Part shown: positions 1-11,648 of the stretch, piece after piece | How positions within the stretch are numbered: the stretch's first letter is position 1 | How the letters are laid out: each line of letters opens with the position of its first letter | Source of the DNA: Trichoplusia ni | Lineage: Eukaryota > Arthropoda > Insecta > Lepidoptera > Noctuidae | Length of the DNA: 64,000 bases | Assembly: GCF_003590095.1 (NCBI RefSeq) | Contig: NC_039479.1 | Span: 3,038,001 to 3,102,000 of the forward strand | Direction of reading: 5' to 3' | Notes under the pieces: generated by a model | Told to the model about the DNA's origin: nothing | Database searches by the model: none | What the model saw: only the letters and a program-made list of their open reading frames with translations | Translations under genes and position numbers: made by a program

Positions 1-188
1 TTGTCTTTTCATTAGAGAAGATAACATGCCGTGAGCGACTGCAAGGGCCTCAGATTGCAATTATGAGCAGTTAGATGAAGCAAGTAATAGATAATGGTTA
101 AACGTAAATAGATTTCGAAATTTAATTTAGATTTTGGTATTTTATAATATGATTAAGTTACTCTTACTGGCTGGAATGAATTTCTACA

Positions 189-394
189 TTTTTTTTCCTC
201 CTGCACTAAGGAATTCAATCCTTGTGTCGCTGGGGATTTCACAAACATACAAATCACGTGCACAACAACACCCAGACTCAGAACAAGCATTCGTGGATCA
301 CACAAATACTTGTCCTACAAGGGGGTTGGACCCGCGACACATCGCGCACTGTGGGTTTAGCGTGGTGACCTCAACCACTCGGCTATCTGTGCAG
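189..394 (-). repeat. tRNA-derived SINE, family A, near full length
   Basis: On the minus strand this reads as a tRNA-like head followed by an unrelated body. The head has an A box (TAGCCGAGTGGTT) and a degenerate B box (GCGGGTCCAACCCC), the internal RNA polymerase III promoter. The body contains GAGTCTGGGTGTTG, then ACACAAGGATTGAATTCC, and ends in an A-rich tail (the T run at 189-196). Related copies lie near 10892, 11471, 43520, 52610 and 54510. It is non-autonomous and codes for nothing; the open frame crossing it is accidental. Confidence 0.8.
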
Positions 395-1615
395 TCATTT
401 ATGAATTCTACTCATGAAAATGTATTTAATTCAGTATGTTTTGTGATGTTTAGGTATCTATTGAAATAAATATTTGTATTATTTTAAACAGACTTCAAAA
501 TGGAAGAGGGTCTCAAATCGTGTGTATTTTTTATGTTTGTTGAACTTGTGAACTGATGAACAGTTTTTGCTGTTTGTCCTACATTTCCCTTCCACCTATC
601 TACCTATAAAAAAATCATCAAATTTTATTTGAAGTCGGTTGTCTTGTGTGGTATCTATTATTGCCAAAAAATATAATCACAATCATCACAAGAATCAAGT
701 GCTTTATGCAGTACGTATGCAATACATACGCTTTTAAAAATGGCGGGATAGCAGATACAAAACCAGATTTTAATCCTTTTTTCAATTTACATACTTAAAA
801 CCTATTTTTGTAGTTTTCCCTGCAGTGACGTCATCTAAAAGTATCCCTAACCGTGACATTAATGTAATTAACAGCAAACGAGAAAAGTGTGTGGGAGTAG
901 ACCAACGCCTACACTTGAAACATACTCTGAGGAATACTTGTGGCCGTCTTCATCTATAATAATATTATTTTATGATATTTTAGATTGATTTACAAGAAAC
1001 ATTGGCTCAGTTACAAGCAACTTGGAGGGATTTTTTGAAATGATGATATGATTTATATGAAATTCTAACTTAAGATATTCTTATTATTGGACTGGCCTGA
1101 TGTTCTAGTGGTCAGTAGTCCTAGTCGCTGGTTCCTGTCATCTGGAAGAGCTCATACATGAAATTCTTTATATATTGAAAACTAACGCTGAATAATTATA
1201 AACCTGTGAGAGAAAGTTAAACTTCACAAAAACCTTCTAGAATTAACTTCTTTCTCACTCCATGTATTACGGCATCTCGATCTCCACCAAAGCAATAACA
1301 CAGTTAAACCCGATAGGCACAACTACTAATCTCTAAAGCACTTCATTATTTTCTGAGTTAACAGCAACTCCCAAAAGATTGGTACAGTCATCGTTATTAT
1401 TACTGTTGTATTACAAACTACTTATTATTTGCGTCACGTTCGCAATATCGTTAGCAAAGTTCTCAAGGGTGGGAACAAAAGAAGTCGCGAGCACGAAGGT
1501 CCACAGAGGTTTGTAATGTACAAGTCTCTAAATATTAAGATATTTGTCTCAGGTACAATGGGAGATAAAGGTAGTTGTTTGAAGATGTAAAGATATATCC
1601 CACTTATATTTTAAA
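395..1615. other. Gene-poor AT-rich stretch
   Basis: No supported gene. A 44-codon frame without ATG (826-957) follows a good splice-acceptor-like tract at 805-825, but nothing confirms it as an exon. Positions 1095-1150 resemble a decayed tRNA-like SINE head (tctagtggtcagtagtcc). Confidence 0.4.
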
Positions 1616-1880
1616 CTAGCTGTTGCCCGCGACTTCGTCCCCGTGGGTAGAAGATATAAGTTATGATTTATACCTGCCCTGTTTTTTTCATATTTTCCAT
1701 TGTATCTTCGCTCCTATTAGTCTCAGCGTGATGGTTTATAGCCTAAAGCCTTCCTCGATGAATGGTCTATTTAACACAAAAACATTTTTTCAATTTGGAC
1801 CAGAAGTTCCTGAGATTAGCGCGTTCAAACAAACAAACTCTTCAGCTTTATATATTAGTATAAATATAGATTAGTATAGA
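1616..1880 (-). mobile_element. Non-autonomous Helitron (Lep1-like)
   Basis: On the minus strand it begins TCTATACTAATCT after an A and ends GGGCAACAGCTAG before a T. These are the hallmarks of a Helitron: 5'-TC, 3'-CTAG, insertion between A and T, no target duplication. A short GC-rich hairpin region (CGCGACTTCG side) precedes the 3' end. About 265 bp, no coding capacity. The 5' end carries a small tandem duplication of the terminal TAGTATA motif. Close relatives are at 20064, 45074 and 55472. Confidence 0.75.
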
Positions 1881-3796
1881 TGTGAAAGTGTAAATTTTTG
1901 TTACATCTTCAGGCCCAAAAGTGTGGACATTTTTTTTAAATAGTCGTGGTAGCTGGCTCCTTAACAAGCTAATCCAGGCGATATTATAGATGTTTCTATT
2001 AGTAGCTTAATTAATATTATTAAGCTTATTAGTGAAAGATATTTAGTTTTAATGAGTAACCAAAAAAAATATTAACCTTCCTTTGTGGCCTCGTTCAATT
2101 ATTTATCTTTGTTCAAACTTGTACTTATGTGATAAGAACTAAAGAATATTCCATTATTTTCTGAATCAAATCAACACCTTAATTAATGGTAAAAATTATG
2201 TCCACAATCCATATGATTTCTGTTTATTTTTTCCTCTCAAGATCACATTCAATTGCAAAACACCTAATTACAATTTCGAAACGAGAAATCATTCACCAAC
2301 TCAGTCGGTTATACTGAAACTGAAAAAAGCCTGCAAACAAAGCTGTTAATTACGAGCGTGGTGAAACAGTTCGAAACTCCGGAGTGCCAGACCTACTGGA
2401 ACCTACACAATGCGATGCAGGTTTTTCAACTTTGCCCCCACAGTACTGTGATTGGATATTCTCCTGTTTTGCGTGGTGTAATGCAATAACAACGTGGCAG
2501 CGGTAATTTACTCAATACTCAATATGTTTAATGCATTCCACAATGTGAACTTAGGTGTTATGTTGCAATTTGTATTGAAAAACTTATATCTAAAAAAACA
2601 GGTCAAGTCCGAGTTGGACGAGTCGAATAAGTTGGATGTCGAATAAATTTATTTGACACCCACCAATAAATTGACCGTAACAACGTTGTTTTACCCCTAT
2701 TTATTCTTAGTTCAGTAATAGAATTCTGTTATTACGTTTTGGTACGTACATCCCAGGCAAGAAGTGGGATATTTAATTATGAGTTGTATGAGTGTATGAG
2801 TATGAGTTTAAGGTCTGTGGCGTCATATCTCCCGAACGGATATAGAGATTCCAATGTAGTTCGTTTTGTATTAAAGGATTAGTACGTGTTAGTGTTTGAA
2901 AACATGTCTGATAAAAATCGGTCGAGCCATTTTAAAGTTGTGGGGGTGCAAGTATTTGCAGGCCGGGGATTTTAAAAAAAATATTTTATTTTTTTGGACG
3001 TCACTTAGACTTTTAAGTAGAATAAATTTTGGCTATACGATAAATGTTAGCGTTTAAAAAAAACTCAAAAGGCCAAGGTAATCTGTCGGTTGCAGCCAAT
3101 CGTAAAACGAAGGTTATGTTTTAATACACGAGAAGGCTTCTCCCTTCATAAGTCGCTATTTCGATAATTTGATCTGTCAATCATTCGTCCTGTTGTGTTT
3201 TGGAATTTTCAATTTCTGTATTTGTTTGGAATTGATGAAAAATAATATAGTTTTGATCGGATTACTTCAGTTGATTGTTTTAGCAAAAGGTACCTCGTAT
3301 TTTGGTCTTATGGCTGCTTGTTGTAAAACTTCTCACATCAAATTCTACTAAATAGCGGCAAATCTTACATCATTTTTTGTTGTTTACTTCAAGATTTATA
3401 TTCAAATAACACCAATTGCGTATCAAACAAAGAAAGAATCATCAAAATTGTCTCATTCATTCGAGAGATTCGAGACCCCAAATAAAAAAGAAACGAATTG
3501 ACCAGCTCCTCCGTTTTGGATCCAATTGAAAATAGTTTCTACTAGAATAGTTTTACAGACAGATAGAATCATTTTCATATTAAAGTACTTATATAGAATT
3601 GATTTAGATAAAAGCTACTTAGAAAGGCCAGACTGAGCACTTGGCCCAGTCCCATAAGAGACTATGACATGTTTCATATATGAATTGAGCATATTAACTC
3701 AGTTGTTACTAAGCCAAGGACTTCAGTTCACTGCATGTCAAGGTTCTTAGCCAAAAATGTAGGGCACAAGACCTTCTGCACAAAATACAGTAAATA
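1881..3796. other. Intergenic, with decayed element fragments
   Basis: No gene is supported. Positions 2815-2990 resemble a decayed element that shares a 'ctcccgaa-ggat' core with 55195-55250. Positions 2330-2511 are less AT-rich and hold a 60-codon frame without ATG. Positions 2598-2640 (ggtcaagtccgagttgga) match a dispersed repeat also seen at 41070 and 42856. Confidence 0.35.
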
Positions 3797-3962
3797 GTGT
3801 TATAGCCTAGTGGTATCTCCGATAGACTGCAAAGTAAAAGGTCGTAGTTTCGAATCCCAGCACATATCAAAGGTATATGTAAATATACACTCGCTATGTG
3901 AAAGAAAAAAGTTGTTGAAGGAAAACATCTTGAGAAGACTATTAACCATAGTACACTGGGAA
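3797..3962 (+). repeat. tRNA-derived SINE, family C
   Basis: The head has an A box (TAGCCTAGTGGT) and a B box (GTTTCGAATCC) about 40 bp apart. The following body (ggtatatgtaaatatacac) differs from families A and B. No other clear copy was found in the window. No terminator follows the head, so this is a SINE and not a functional tRNA gene. Confidence 0.65.
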
Positions 3963-5741
3963 TACTTATATCAAATATAAAAAACACAACATATTACGGT
4001 AATTTCTATATTTTATGCTATTACTACAGATTTTTTAACAAGCATATTATGATATAAACTTCATAATAAATATGACCTCTATATTCTTTCAAGAATCAGT
4101 AAACAAATACTTCTTCAAAGGCTTAACCCTTCAAATGTCAAAGTACCGCCGGCGCGGGCTGCGTGCGACCAGATTAAAGGTTTACAGAGCGCTGTACAAA
4201 GGGACTGTATCCAAGGCGCGCCGAACGCCAGGTATAAACGTCTTTGTTCAATGCTACGCGGACTTTGTAGGGTCTAAAGGACCCGACATTGTGAGCTAGT
4301 GAACTGTGTACAAGGATTGAAACCGTAATCTCGGTAGGCGAATCTATTGAGTAAAACATAACTCAATTTGTTCTGTTTGGGCTCAATTAGAGATTTTTGT
4401 ATGAGGAATTGAAAAATATTAATGAGTTCACCGCACACCGTTTTTAATTTTATTATAATTTAATATTTTTTGTAGTATGTGGGAAGTGCTACGTAATATT
4501 TGGCAGCAGATATTTTCTAGCGCAAAAAAATTAGGTACCGAAGTTTCTAATCTAGATCTTTTACCTAACTTAAACATCATGTGTGCGAATAAACCAACCT
4601 CTTGTCACTTTAGGGACTACATTAAAAGTAAAAAGTAGCCTCACTAGCTTAAGTTACAAAGATGAGATGGTTACGATGAAACTATGAAAGTCAGTTACCG
4701 CACTTTACGATGGCTGGGCGTCACCAGAAGCCTACCTTTGAGAGTGGGAAAGGGATGTCGCTCTACACAATGTAGTTTGCTTTCTCGCTTACACACCGGC
4801 CTTATATCACTTTAAGAGGTTGTAAGCCTCAAGCCTGGCCATATTGTAGAGGATTCATGAGGTGCCGGTGCTTCGGAGAATGTATTCTAACACTTAACCC
4901 AAAACTTTTTACTTGACACTGCCTTATAATGTGATGCATTAAAAGCTAGGGCAAAAGTTGGTCCTTGAATTTTTCGGTTATAAAATAGCTTTTTGGGGAA
5001 CTAGAATTTTTACATAAGTATTTTTTACATTTGTATATATCATTTTAATACTCAATGGCCATGGCATAAAGAAAAAAAATTGTAAGTCATGTGGAAACTT
5101 TCAGGCACGGCAGTAGTACAGATGAAGAAATGACAGTAACATAAATTCATTTTTTTTACATTCTTATCTTATTAAACTTCTGTTATTACAATTAGACCTG
5201 GAAGAATATAGATGATAGTATATGACGCTTTCGCCTTGTAGTGCGAATTTAGTTTAAAGTTAAAAAAATACACAATTCCCTAATAACTGTTTAACAAATC
5301 TTTATAACATCAACCAAACATTTTACATTACATATAATATTACTCTCTCCACATTCAACGAAACAATTTCAACCTCCTTTCTAAACTCCAAGGTTCCCAC
5401 GAAGATACGATCCACAATACGGCACCCCATGGGCGCTCAACGATCATGTAACGACGGTTATAAAACCCCATGCTTGATGTAATTCACGCCGCAACCGTTT
5501 GCATAATATTTCTCGTTTCAGATATATTTTTATAACCCTTTCCGATTCGAAATTGTGTAGAATTTAGTTCAAGGTAACGTACGGTTTGCAACGAAAGTCG
5601 ATTAACGCAATCTGTCCTTCTAGCCGAGAGACATTTTTACAATTGTTAACGTTAAAAGAAAATATTCGTATGCAAAGAGACACTTACAAGAGACAAAATA
5701 TGAAATGTGTTTTCCACATCCTTAAAAGTACGAAGGTTTAA
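3963..5741. other. Intergenic with a GC-richer patch and one palindromic repeat
   Basis: An ATG-initiated 75-codon frame (4072-4299) crosses a GC-richer patch at 4145-4235 (ccgccggcgcgggctgcgtg). Its antisense is also open and it resembles no family, so it is not called. A copy of the roughly 50-bp dispersed palindrome lies at 4744-4794. The remainder shows nothing recognisable. Confidence 0.35.
4744..4794. repeat. Short dispersed imperfect palindrome, copy 1 of 7
   Basis: It has the shared plan GTGGGAAAG-GA-TG-CGCTCTAC ... GC-TTCTCGCTTACAC, where the two ends are imperfect inverted repeats. Other copies are at 32205, 37512, 51605, 53734, 57795 and 60016. Confidence 0.5.
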
Positions 5742-5925
5742 TCTATACATATAGATAAAATTGGAGTGTTTGTTTGGTATAATGATAGAACCTTTTTAAT
5801 TTACTGTACGTGCACCAAAATAAAATTTTTAGGCTACATTGCTACAAAAAGTGTTGTTCTACAAAAAAATACGATACAAGGTTTTGTCTATGCGGACAAT
5901 TTTAATTTTAATACTAGACAGCTAG
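5742..5925 (+). mobile_element. Probable non-autonomous Helitron, divergent subfamily
   Basis: It begins TCTATACATATAGATAAAATTGG directly after an A and ends at CTAG before a T (gacagCTAG|T). The ends are helitron-like, but the body (tttggtataatgatagaacc) differs from the 1616/20064 group and the 3' hairpin is weak. The 83-codon open frame through it has no ATG and is not a gene. Confidence 0.4.
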
Positions 5926-7012
5926 TATACCTATCATACCAAATACATTCTCAAACAATGCCAAAAGAAAAAACGCTCCCGGAAACCTCAATAACAATTT
6001 CCCGGTACATTGAATAAAATACCTCAAGTTAACCAAACACATAAAAGCGATGAGCCAATCGAAATGAAGTTTACGAAAATTGCCGCATAAAAGGAACGAG
6101 ATTAATTTATATACGAGCTATGTGATAATAAAGACATCGGTGTTAATGATCCTCCCGGGGGGCTATTACCATCCCGACACGTTTTACATAGGTCGACATC
6201 GAGTTAAGATATGTAATAGGTACGGGACAAATCATTCTCTTGGGAGTTTCTAGAAGATTTCTTAATAAAGTTATAAAACGGACTTTTGTACCGTATCTTT
6301 ATTAATTTTCATATTTTAATTTTATTGCATCTGAGTTTTTTTTTATTTTCTTAACTAAAAAACAATATAAAAGTAAGAGTATTTTTGTTTACGTTTTAAT
6401 GCTAAAAACTTTTGCTTATTAGGGATACAAAATTCGTTAAATCTGAGACCCAGCTGCATAGCGTAGCTAAGTTTAAGTTCTTGAAGAGACTTCATATTTT
6501 GTGTCCAAAGTTTCTACTTAAATATTTTTTTGAATTTAATTTGAGTTTATTGCAGCAGTTGTATATTCTTCGGATAAAGGGATCAGAACCACTTATTACT
6601 TGCTTTCTTCATTTATGTTTAAATCATATCGGAATAAATTTTTGGAACCTACGCATCTAGAGTCATTAATTGACATTACCTGTGCAAGTGCCTGAAGAAG
6701 GCCTTCATGGTTTTCAAACTTTTGATTTGAACTATCGATCGTTGGGTTAAAATTTTTAACTATAATTTTCTTTTACCTAGAAGAACGATCACATTCATCA
6801 CCTTACAATTTAATCAATCAGGAATTAATTTAATTTTAACTAATGTAGTCGTTAACGAGCACTATACATTGTAAAATTGCTTATGTTCTAATAAAATATT
6901 TGATATTTGATTTGATAAGAAGGCAAATAACTATAAAAAGAAAAACCCCCACTTAATTCAGTCAAACAGTAACTTACTGCTACCCACTTTATTTCTACAA
7001 GCAACTATTTAA
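5926..7012. other. Intergenic AT-rich DNA
   Basis: Nothing is recognisable apart from a short G/C cluster near 6150-6180 (tcccggggggctattacc). The 82-codon frame at 6412-6660 is compositionally like its surroundings and starts at TTG, so it is not called. Confidence 0.35.
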
Positions 7013-7264
7013 GAGCAACTGTGCGAGTTCCCAGATATCCCTTCAGGCGCATCTGGTACATTGTGGCGGCTGATTAATAGTCCATACTGTCGAGGCGATC
7101 CTTCCGGTCACTCAAGCAAGGATCTACCCATTCTCAACCAAATACCAGTGTCCGTAGCTTCATCCCCCACAATACATAGAAAACACAAAGTATTCCATGA
7201 TAAAGTGTCACAGAGACGTGACATAACACTTTTCTGCCGGGATAAAATAAATCTAGCAAGATAA
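7013..7264 (+). other. Uncharacterised 83-codon open frame, no ATG
   Basis: Open from the codon after a TAA at 7010-7012 to the TAA at 7262-7264. The predicted peptide is hydrophilic with balanced composition (for example PDIPSGASGTLWRL and SPYCRGDPSGHSS) and looks more protein-like than neighbouring frames. It lacks a methionine start, and no family is recognised. It ends about 15 bp before the 3' end of the adjacent LINE, so it could be a decayed element or a displaced exon. It could also be chance. Confidence 0.15.
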
Positions 7265-7281
7265 ATAGTTCCCGAAGATTT

Positions 7282-9393
7282 AAAAAAAAAAAAAAATATA
7301 TTTATTAAAAACATAGTTCACATTACTTAAATACATGTACGAATACAAATGACTCGGATGTAAAACCAGTAAAAATATCTTAATAGTCATAATCATAGGA
7401 GTTGAGTTAATCTACACAAAAACATAATAATATACGAGAAGGATGGTCTAAAGATAATATAGGGACACCCGAACTAGGTTTGTTTTAAACCTGTGTTTCG
7501 GGTTATCAGTGCAGAAAAATGATTGATGGATATTTTAATGTAATTCTATCACTTAATTGTATTATAAAAGACTAAGCAGGACAAGCTGTCCTGAATTATT
7601 TAATTACATTACCTGTACTTATTATTATAATTTCTAAGCTAAACAGTTTATTGTAATATTTCTAGCAATTTTTCCGTATCTGAGTAATTGAGGGACTGTA
7701 AGTATTCTGTTACCATTCTATTACACCTATTTAAGCTTACACTATATAACTTAAGTAGCCTGTTAAACTTGTTATATAAATAGGGTCCTTGAAATAAATA
7801 AAATCTGTTAGTAAAAGCATGTTGCGTTTGTGGGTTAGTGCAAACTAAATCCTTTCTTCTCTTGCCGGAAGGTACCGGGCTGAAACCAATTTCAGTATGC
7901 TGGAGTCGTACTATATGTAGAATAAATAACTGGCGTACTGTAAGTACTTTGCATTCCCTGTATAACTGGTGAGTAGGAAACCTGAAAGGACGAAAGGTGG
8001 CGACCTTTAGGATTGCTCTTTGAGCACGTTCTAGGGGCAAGATAATAGATTTAGATGCACCACCCCATGAGCCTATGCAGTAGGTAAGAATGGATTGGCA
8101 CAAAGCCATATACACCTGGCGAATTAGATTAAAGTCTGCAATGTTGCGTAAGTGTTTAAAGATATAGATTAATTTACGTACTCTGGTGCATAATGAATCA
8201 ATATGTTTACGGAAATTAAGGTGACTGTCAATAGTGACACCTAGATATTTAGTATTGTCAGTTTTTACTAATGTAGGGCAAGCGCATGCAGTCGCCGCGG
8301 ACGCGCTCGTATTACACTTATGCGCATAAATATTTAGGTTAGTAGTCGACTTATTACTATTTCTCATTGAAAATAACATGTAATTTGTTTTACTTGAATT
8401 TAATGTTAGAATATTATTGTTAAGCCAGTTAGACACTACATTAAAACCATTTTGGGCATTTTGATAGACCTCATCCTTAGACTTGCCTGAGAACACAAGA
8501 GCTGTATCATCAGCATACGATATAATGACACCATTTTGCAGAGACAAATTGCACAGGTCGTTTATGTAAACTAGGAATAAAGTAGGTCCCAATATACTAC
8601 CCTGGGGGATTCCGTAACTACTGCTGTTTAGTCCCGCACTTCTATATTGACCAATTTTTACGCACTGCTCACGGTTATTAAGATAGTCCGAGAATAATTT
8701 GAGCTGTGTTCCTCTTATACCAATTTTTTCCAGTTTATACAATAACAGAGAGCAAGCAATGGTGTCAAATGCCTTGGCAAGGTCTAAGAAGATCCCCATT
8801 GTGTACATACCTTTATCTAGACTTGTACATACATAGTTAGTTAGCTGATGCACCGCTTGGTTAGTTGATCTTTTTGATCTAAAGCCAAATTGGCGATCCG
8901 AAAGCAAATTATTGCTCTCAAGATATTTAATAAGCCTAACGTTAATTATTTTCTCCAAAATCTTAGAAATTCCTGATAGAACTGCAATTGGTCTATAATT
9001 GGTAATATTGTTTTTGTCTCCGGCTTTAAAAACTGGGGTTACTAAGGCCTTTTTAAGCAGATTAGGAAATATACCGTTCGATAAACATAAGTTAAATATG
9101 TAAGTTAGTGGAGGTGCAATTATGTGCTTGAATCTTTTTAGTACGCTATTTGGGATGTTATCCCATCCAACGGCACAAGAGTCTTTTAAACCATCTATAA
9201 TACTAACAACCTCTTTAACGTCCGTATCTAATAACACAAACGAATATAAGGTATTAGGCGACATATGTGTAGTTTGTGGACAAGAATTTCGGGAATAATT
9301 TTCAGCTAAATCTTTACCCAAATTGACAAAATAATTGTTCACTATGTTCAAATGAATGCTTATCATAGAATCCACTAAGCGGTAACACGGCAT
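7282..9393 (-). mobile_element. 5'-truncated non-LTR retrotransposon (LINE)
   Basis: It consists of an open reverse-transcriptase ORF, about 340 bp of 3' UTR and a 3' end. In element orientation the end is AATAAATATA followed by 14 T (plus-strand A run 7282-7295), not poly(A). ORF1 and the endonuclease are missing, as expected when target-primed reverse transcription stops early. The layout matches the longer element at 12596-17230 on the same strand, but the proteins differ enough that this is a separate family. The 5' boundary near 9393 is approximate. Confidence 0.85.
7648..9393 (-). CDS. Reverse transcriptase of a non-LTR retrotransposon, N-terminally truncated
   Basis: The 581-residue open frame copies element RNA into DNA at a nicked target. 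Visible reverse transcriptase motifs, in order: NYRPIAVLS (132-140), QFGFRSKRST (168-177), FLDLAKAFD with catalytic Asp204 (202-210), GIPQGSILGPTLF (261-273), YADD with the catalytic Asp pair (293-296) and YLGVTIDSHLNF in the thumb region. A C-terminal region of about 200 residues follows (WGGASKS, then LERAQRA). The frame starts in the linker before the polymerase, so the endonuclease is absent and the listed start is only the first available Met after truncation. There are no internal stops, which suggests fairly recent insertion. It belongs broadly to the jockey/CR1 group; the exact clade is not assigned. Confidence 0.9.
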   Translation of the reverse strand: MPCYRLVDSMISIHLNIVNNYFVNLGKDLAENYSRNSCPQTTHMSPNTLYSFVLLDTDVKEVVSIIDGLKDSCAVGWDNIPNSVLKRFKHIIAPPLTYIFNLCLSNGIFPNLLKKALVTPVFKAGDKNNITNYRPIAVLSGISKILEKIINVRLIKYLESNNLLSDRQFGFRSKRSTNQAVHQLTNYVCTSLDKGMYTMGIFLDLAKAFDTIACSLLLYKLEKIGIRGTQLKLFSDYLNNREQCVKIGQYRSAGLNSSSYGIPQGSILGPTLFLVYINDLCNLSLQNGVIISYADDTALVFSGKSKDEVYQNAQNGFNVVSNWLNNNILTLNSSKTNYMLFSMRNSNKSTTNLNIYAHKCNTSASAATACACPTLVKTDNTKYLGVTIDSHLNFRKHIDSLCTRVRKLIYIFKHLRNIADFNLIRQVYMALCQSILTYCIGSWGGASKSIILPLERAQRAILKVATFRPFRFPTHQLYRECKVLTVRQLFILHIVRLQHTEIGFSPVPSGKRRKDLVCTNPQTQHAFTNRFYLFQGPYLYNKFNRLLKLYSVSLNRCNRMVTEYLQSLNYSDTEKLLEILQ

Positions 9394-9468
9394 GCGGGCA
9401 AAGGAAGATTAATGGACTTGAAGAAGAATTATATGAAAACGAATGAGGATGAATGATGGATTGAGGGG

Positions 9469-9765
9469 ATGAATCGAAGAAAATACGCATTGCGACCTGA
9501 AATCACAGGGACGAAGCAGGAGACGGGGAACGATTTGTACAAACGACGTTTACGTGAGTTATCACGAACTATGGTTCAAATATTTTGGGCAAGAGTCGGT
9601 TGTAATACTAGCTTAGAGATGTCATTGCTGGGAAAATTGGTCAAGAAGCCAAGTTGGGAACAGGAACGAGCTTTGACAAATATCCTCAGAAGACTTGCAG
9701 AGCAAGTTGAATTAGTGGTAAGAAGACTTCAATCAGGTCTGAAACTAGTCGGGCTATCCCGATAA
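9469..9765 (+). other. 98-codon ORF ending in foldback-arm sequence (probable element fragment)
   Basis: An ATG-initiated frame rich in Arg/Lys with LRRLAEQVELVVRRL-like helical character. Its last codons (9737-9765) are nearly identical to the arm of the foldback element at 22.0 kb, and its stop falls inside that shared sequence. This suggests the frame is part of a mobile element, not a host gene. No domain is recognised. Confidence 0.3.
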
Positions 9766-9769
9766 ATAA

Positions 9770-10637
9770 GCAATAGAGACATTTATAGGCTGCTATTTTC
9801 TTTATATGTATAATTCTAATGGACGTGTGCATATTACTGAATTCCTCCTAAACAGCTAAACTGATTTGCATGAGTTATTTGTATACATTCGGTTAGAAGC
9901 CTGGATGGTTTGGTCGGCTCGGAAGAACGAAGATAGAGATATTGTAGATCAGTGATGGTCGATTTTAATGCAACATTTATGTGCAGTAATAAACTGGGAA
10001 AAGTAAAATTTATAAACTCATTGTTGTTTTTATAACTTAGTAATAAAATAACTCGTATAAAATTGTATTGCTTGTAGAGCTAGATCCGGAGCATAAAGCA
10101 TGAATATATACTAAAATCACGGTAATCGGATTAAAGGATTTAGTTGAAACACTAACAGACACAGATGTACCTTTTATTATATAGGTATATTGATAAACCA
10201 CTTCGTGCTCCAGTCGACCGGAAATTTTGCTTATTAAATATGTATAATGTATGGATACCCGATCCTACGAATCCCATAAACTTTTCTTTGAAAATTTTAC
10301 AGTTTTATGAATATTATTGGAGAAACATAATGGTGTTTTTTCTGTGTAAATCGGATTAATTCAGGTAGCCACTGAGCCAGACGTGGTTTCGATCAATGGG
10401 TTTCAAAGTTTACTACGTATTCAGTAATAATTTATTTATTTGTTATTTATTTATTTACTTAATTATCACACTAATCTACCATTACAGGTTACTTAACGTA
10501 ATGCGGTAGCTAGGACTAAACTATTTATGTTTATAATATATTGTCATATTAATATATCACACAAAGCCATCTTATCCTGACAAATCAGCCAGTCAGGAAC
10601 TGGTAAAATTAACAAAATAATACCAATTAAAAAAAAA
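9770..10637. other. Intergenic AT-rich DNA
   Basis: No gene or clear repeat seen. TTTATT-rich low-complexity sequence lies at 10430-10460, and an A run at 10628-10637 directly precedes the next SINE. Confidence 0.35.
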
Positions 10638-10885
10638 CGACCTCCGTGGTCGAGTGGCGTACGCACCGGTTTCAAGGTGTCGCTAGCTCTGAGGTCCCGG
10701 GTTCGATCCCCGGTCGGGGCAATGTAAAAATTCACATTTCTACATTGTCTCGGGTCTGGGTGTTTGTGGTACCTTCGTTGTATCAGAATTCCATAACACA
10801 AGTGCTTCAGTAAGTAGCAACTTACTTTGGGTTCAGAACAATGTATGTGATTGTCCGTTGTTGTTGTCCGCATTTATTATTTACT
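10638..10885 (+). repeat. tRNA-derived SINE, family B, full length
   Basis: The tRNA-like head has a canonical A box (TGGTCGAGTGG) and B box (GGGTTCGATCCCC). After the head comes CTCGGGTCTGGGTGTTTGTG, a motif shared with family A although the heads differ. The body ends near TTGTTGTCCGCATTTATT. About 248 bp. The head folds like a tRNA but runs straight into the body with no pol III terminator, so it is not called a tRNA gene. Confidence 0.8.
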
Positions 10886-10891
10886 TAATAC

Positions 10892-11003
10892 TTGTGATGC
10901 GGGGGTCTCACAAACATTCAAGTCGAAGCACATGCATAAAGACATCAAGACTCAGGACGAACACTCGTTCCTACACCGTGATCGTATCCGCAAAACTTTT
11001 ACC
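10892..11003 (-). repeat. SINE family A fragment
   Basis: On the minus strand it runs from the middle of family A (GTGTTCGTCCTGAGTCTTG) to its 3' part (GTTTGTGAGACCCCCGCATCACAAG). The tRNA-like head is missing. It sits head-on to the family B copy just upstream. Confidence 0.6.
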
Positions 11004-11470
11004 ACCTCTAGTAGACGTAGAACCACGAGACACAAAACATTAAAATAGTCTACAATCAAGTATCAAATATTTACAAGCTTCTATAAGTAGGCCCCATTAT
11101 ATCGTTCAACCTTTGTGGACCATTCGAAGTAGCCAAAGTTTTTTCCCTTGCTCACATATGTACGTACTTTTGTGCCTGTATTATCATATCAAAAGCATAC
11201 TCTCGAACTTTAAGCCATGAAAAATTGCTTTGACAAAAATACATTTGACATTTGTTTCGGCAGACCCATAGGAAGCGGGTTCGTATGTTGGAAACATTTC
11301 AACTATGATTAACGATGGAACAAGGTTTTGTTCGCTACGTTCAAGTTACGTCACATTTTTATGAAATACTTTTTGTTTTTAATTTCTGTTCGAATTTAAA
11401 ATTTATTCGAAGTTTGATGGACCTTTTTGTCATAGAAGCTGAAATGATTGTTATTAAGAGTATTTTACTT

Positions 11471-11648
11471 GACTGCACTTATAGCCCAGTGGCTAAGCTA
11501 CCACGCCAAATCCACTGTGCACGTCTTACCGCGGGTTCCGATCCACGAATGCTTGTTCTGGGTCTGGGTGTCTATGGGCATGTGATTTGTTTTTTGTGAA
11601 ACAACCGCAACACAAGGATTACATTCAAAAAAGAAAGAAAAAAATATA
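11471..11648 (+). repeat. tRNA-derived SINE, family A
   Basis: Head with A-box-like TAGCCCAGTGGCTAAG and B-box-like GCGGGTTCCGATCC. The body has CTGGGTCTGGGTGTCTATG, then CACAAGGATTACATTC, and ends in an A-rich tail. This copy is nearly full length. Confidence 0.75.

Noticed and set aside
826..957. 44-codon open frame after a strong acceptor-like tract
   Set aside because: No donor or partner exon, composition not distinctive, chance probability too high.
2340..2511. 60-codon open frame in a less AT-rich patch
   Set aside because: No ATG, no splice context and no recognisable motif.
4072..4299. 75-codon ATG frame through a GC-rich patch
   Set aside because: The antisense is equally open and no family resemblance is seen.
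10638..10725. Apparent tRNA gene with good A and B boxes
   Set aside because: It runs directly into a SINE body with no pol III terminator and no proper acceptor-stem closure; it is the head of a SINE.
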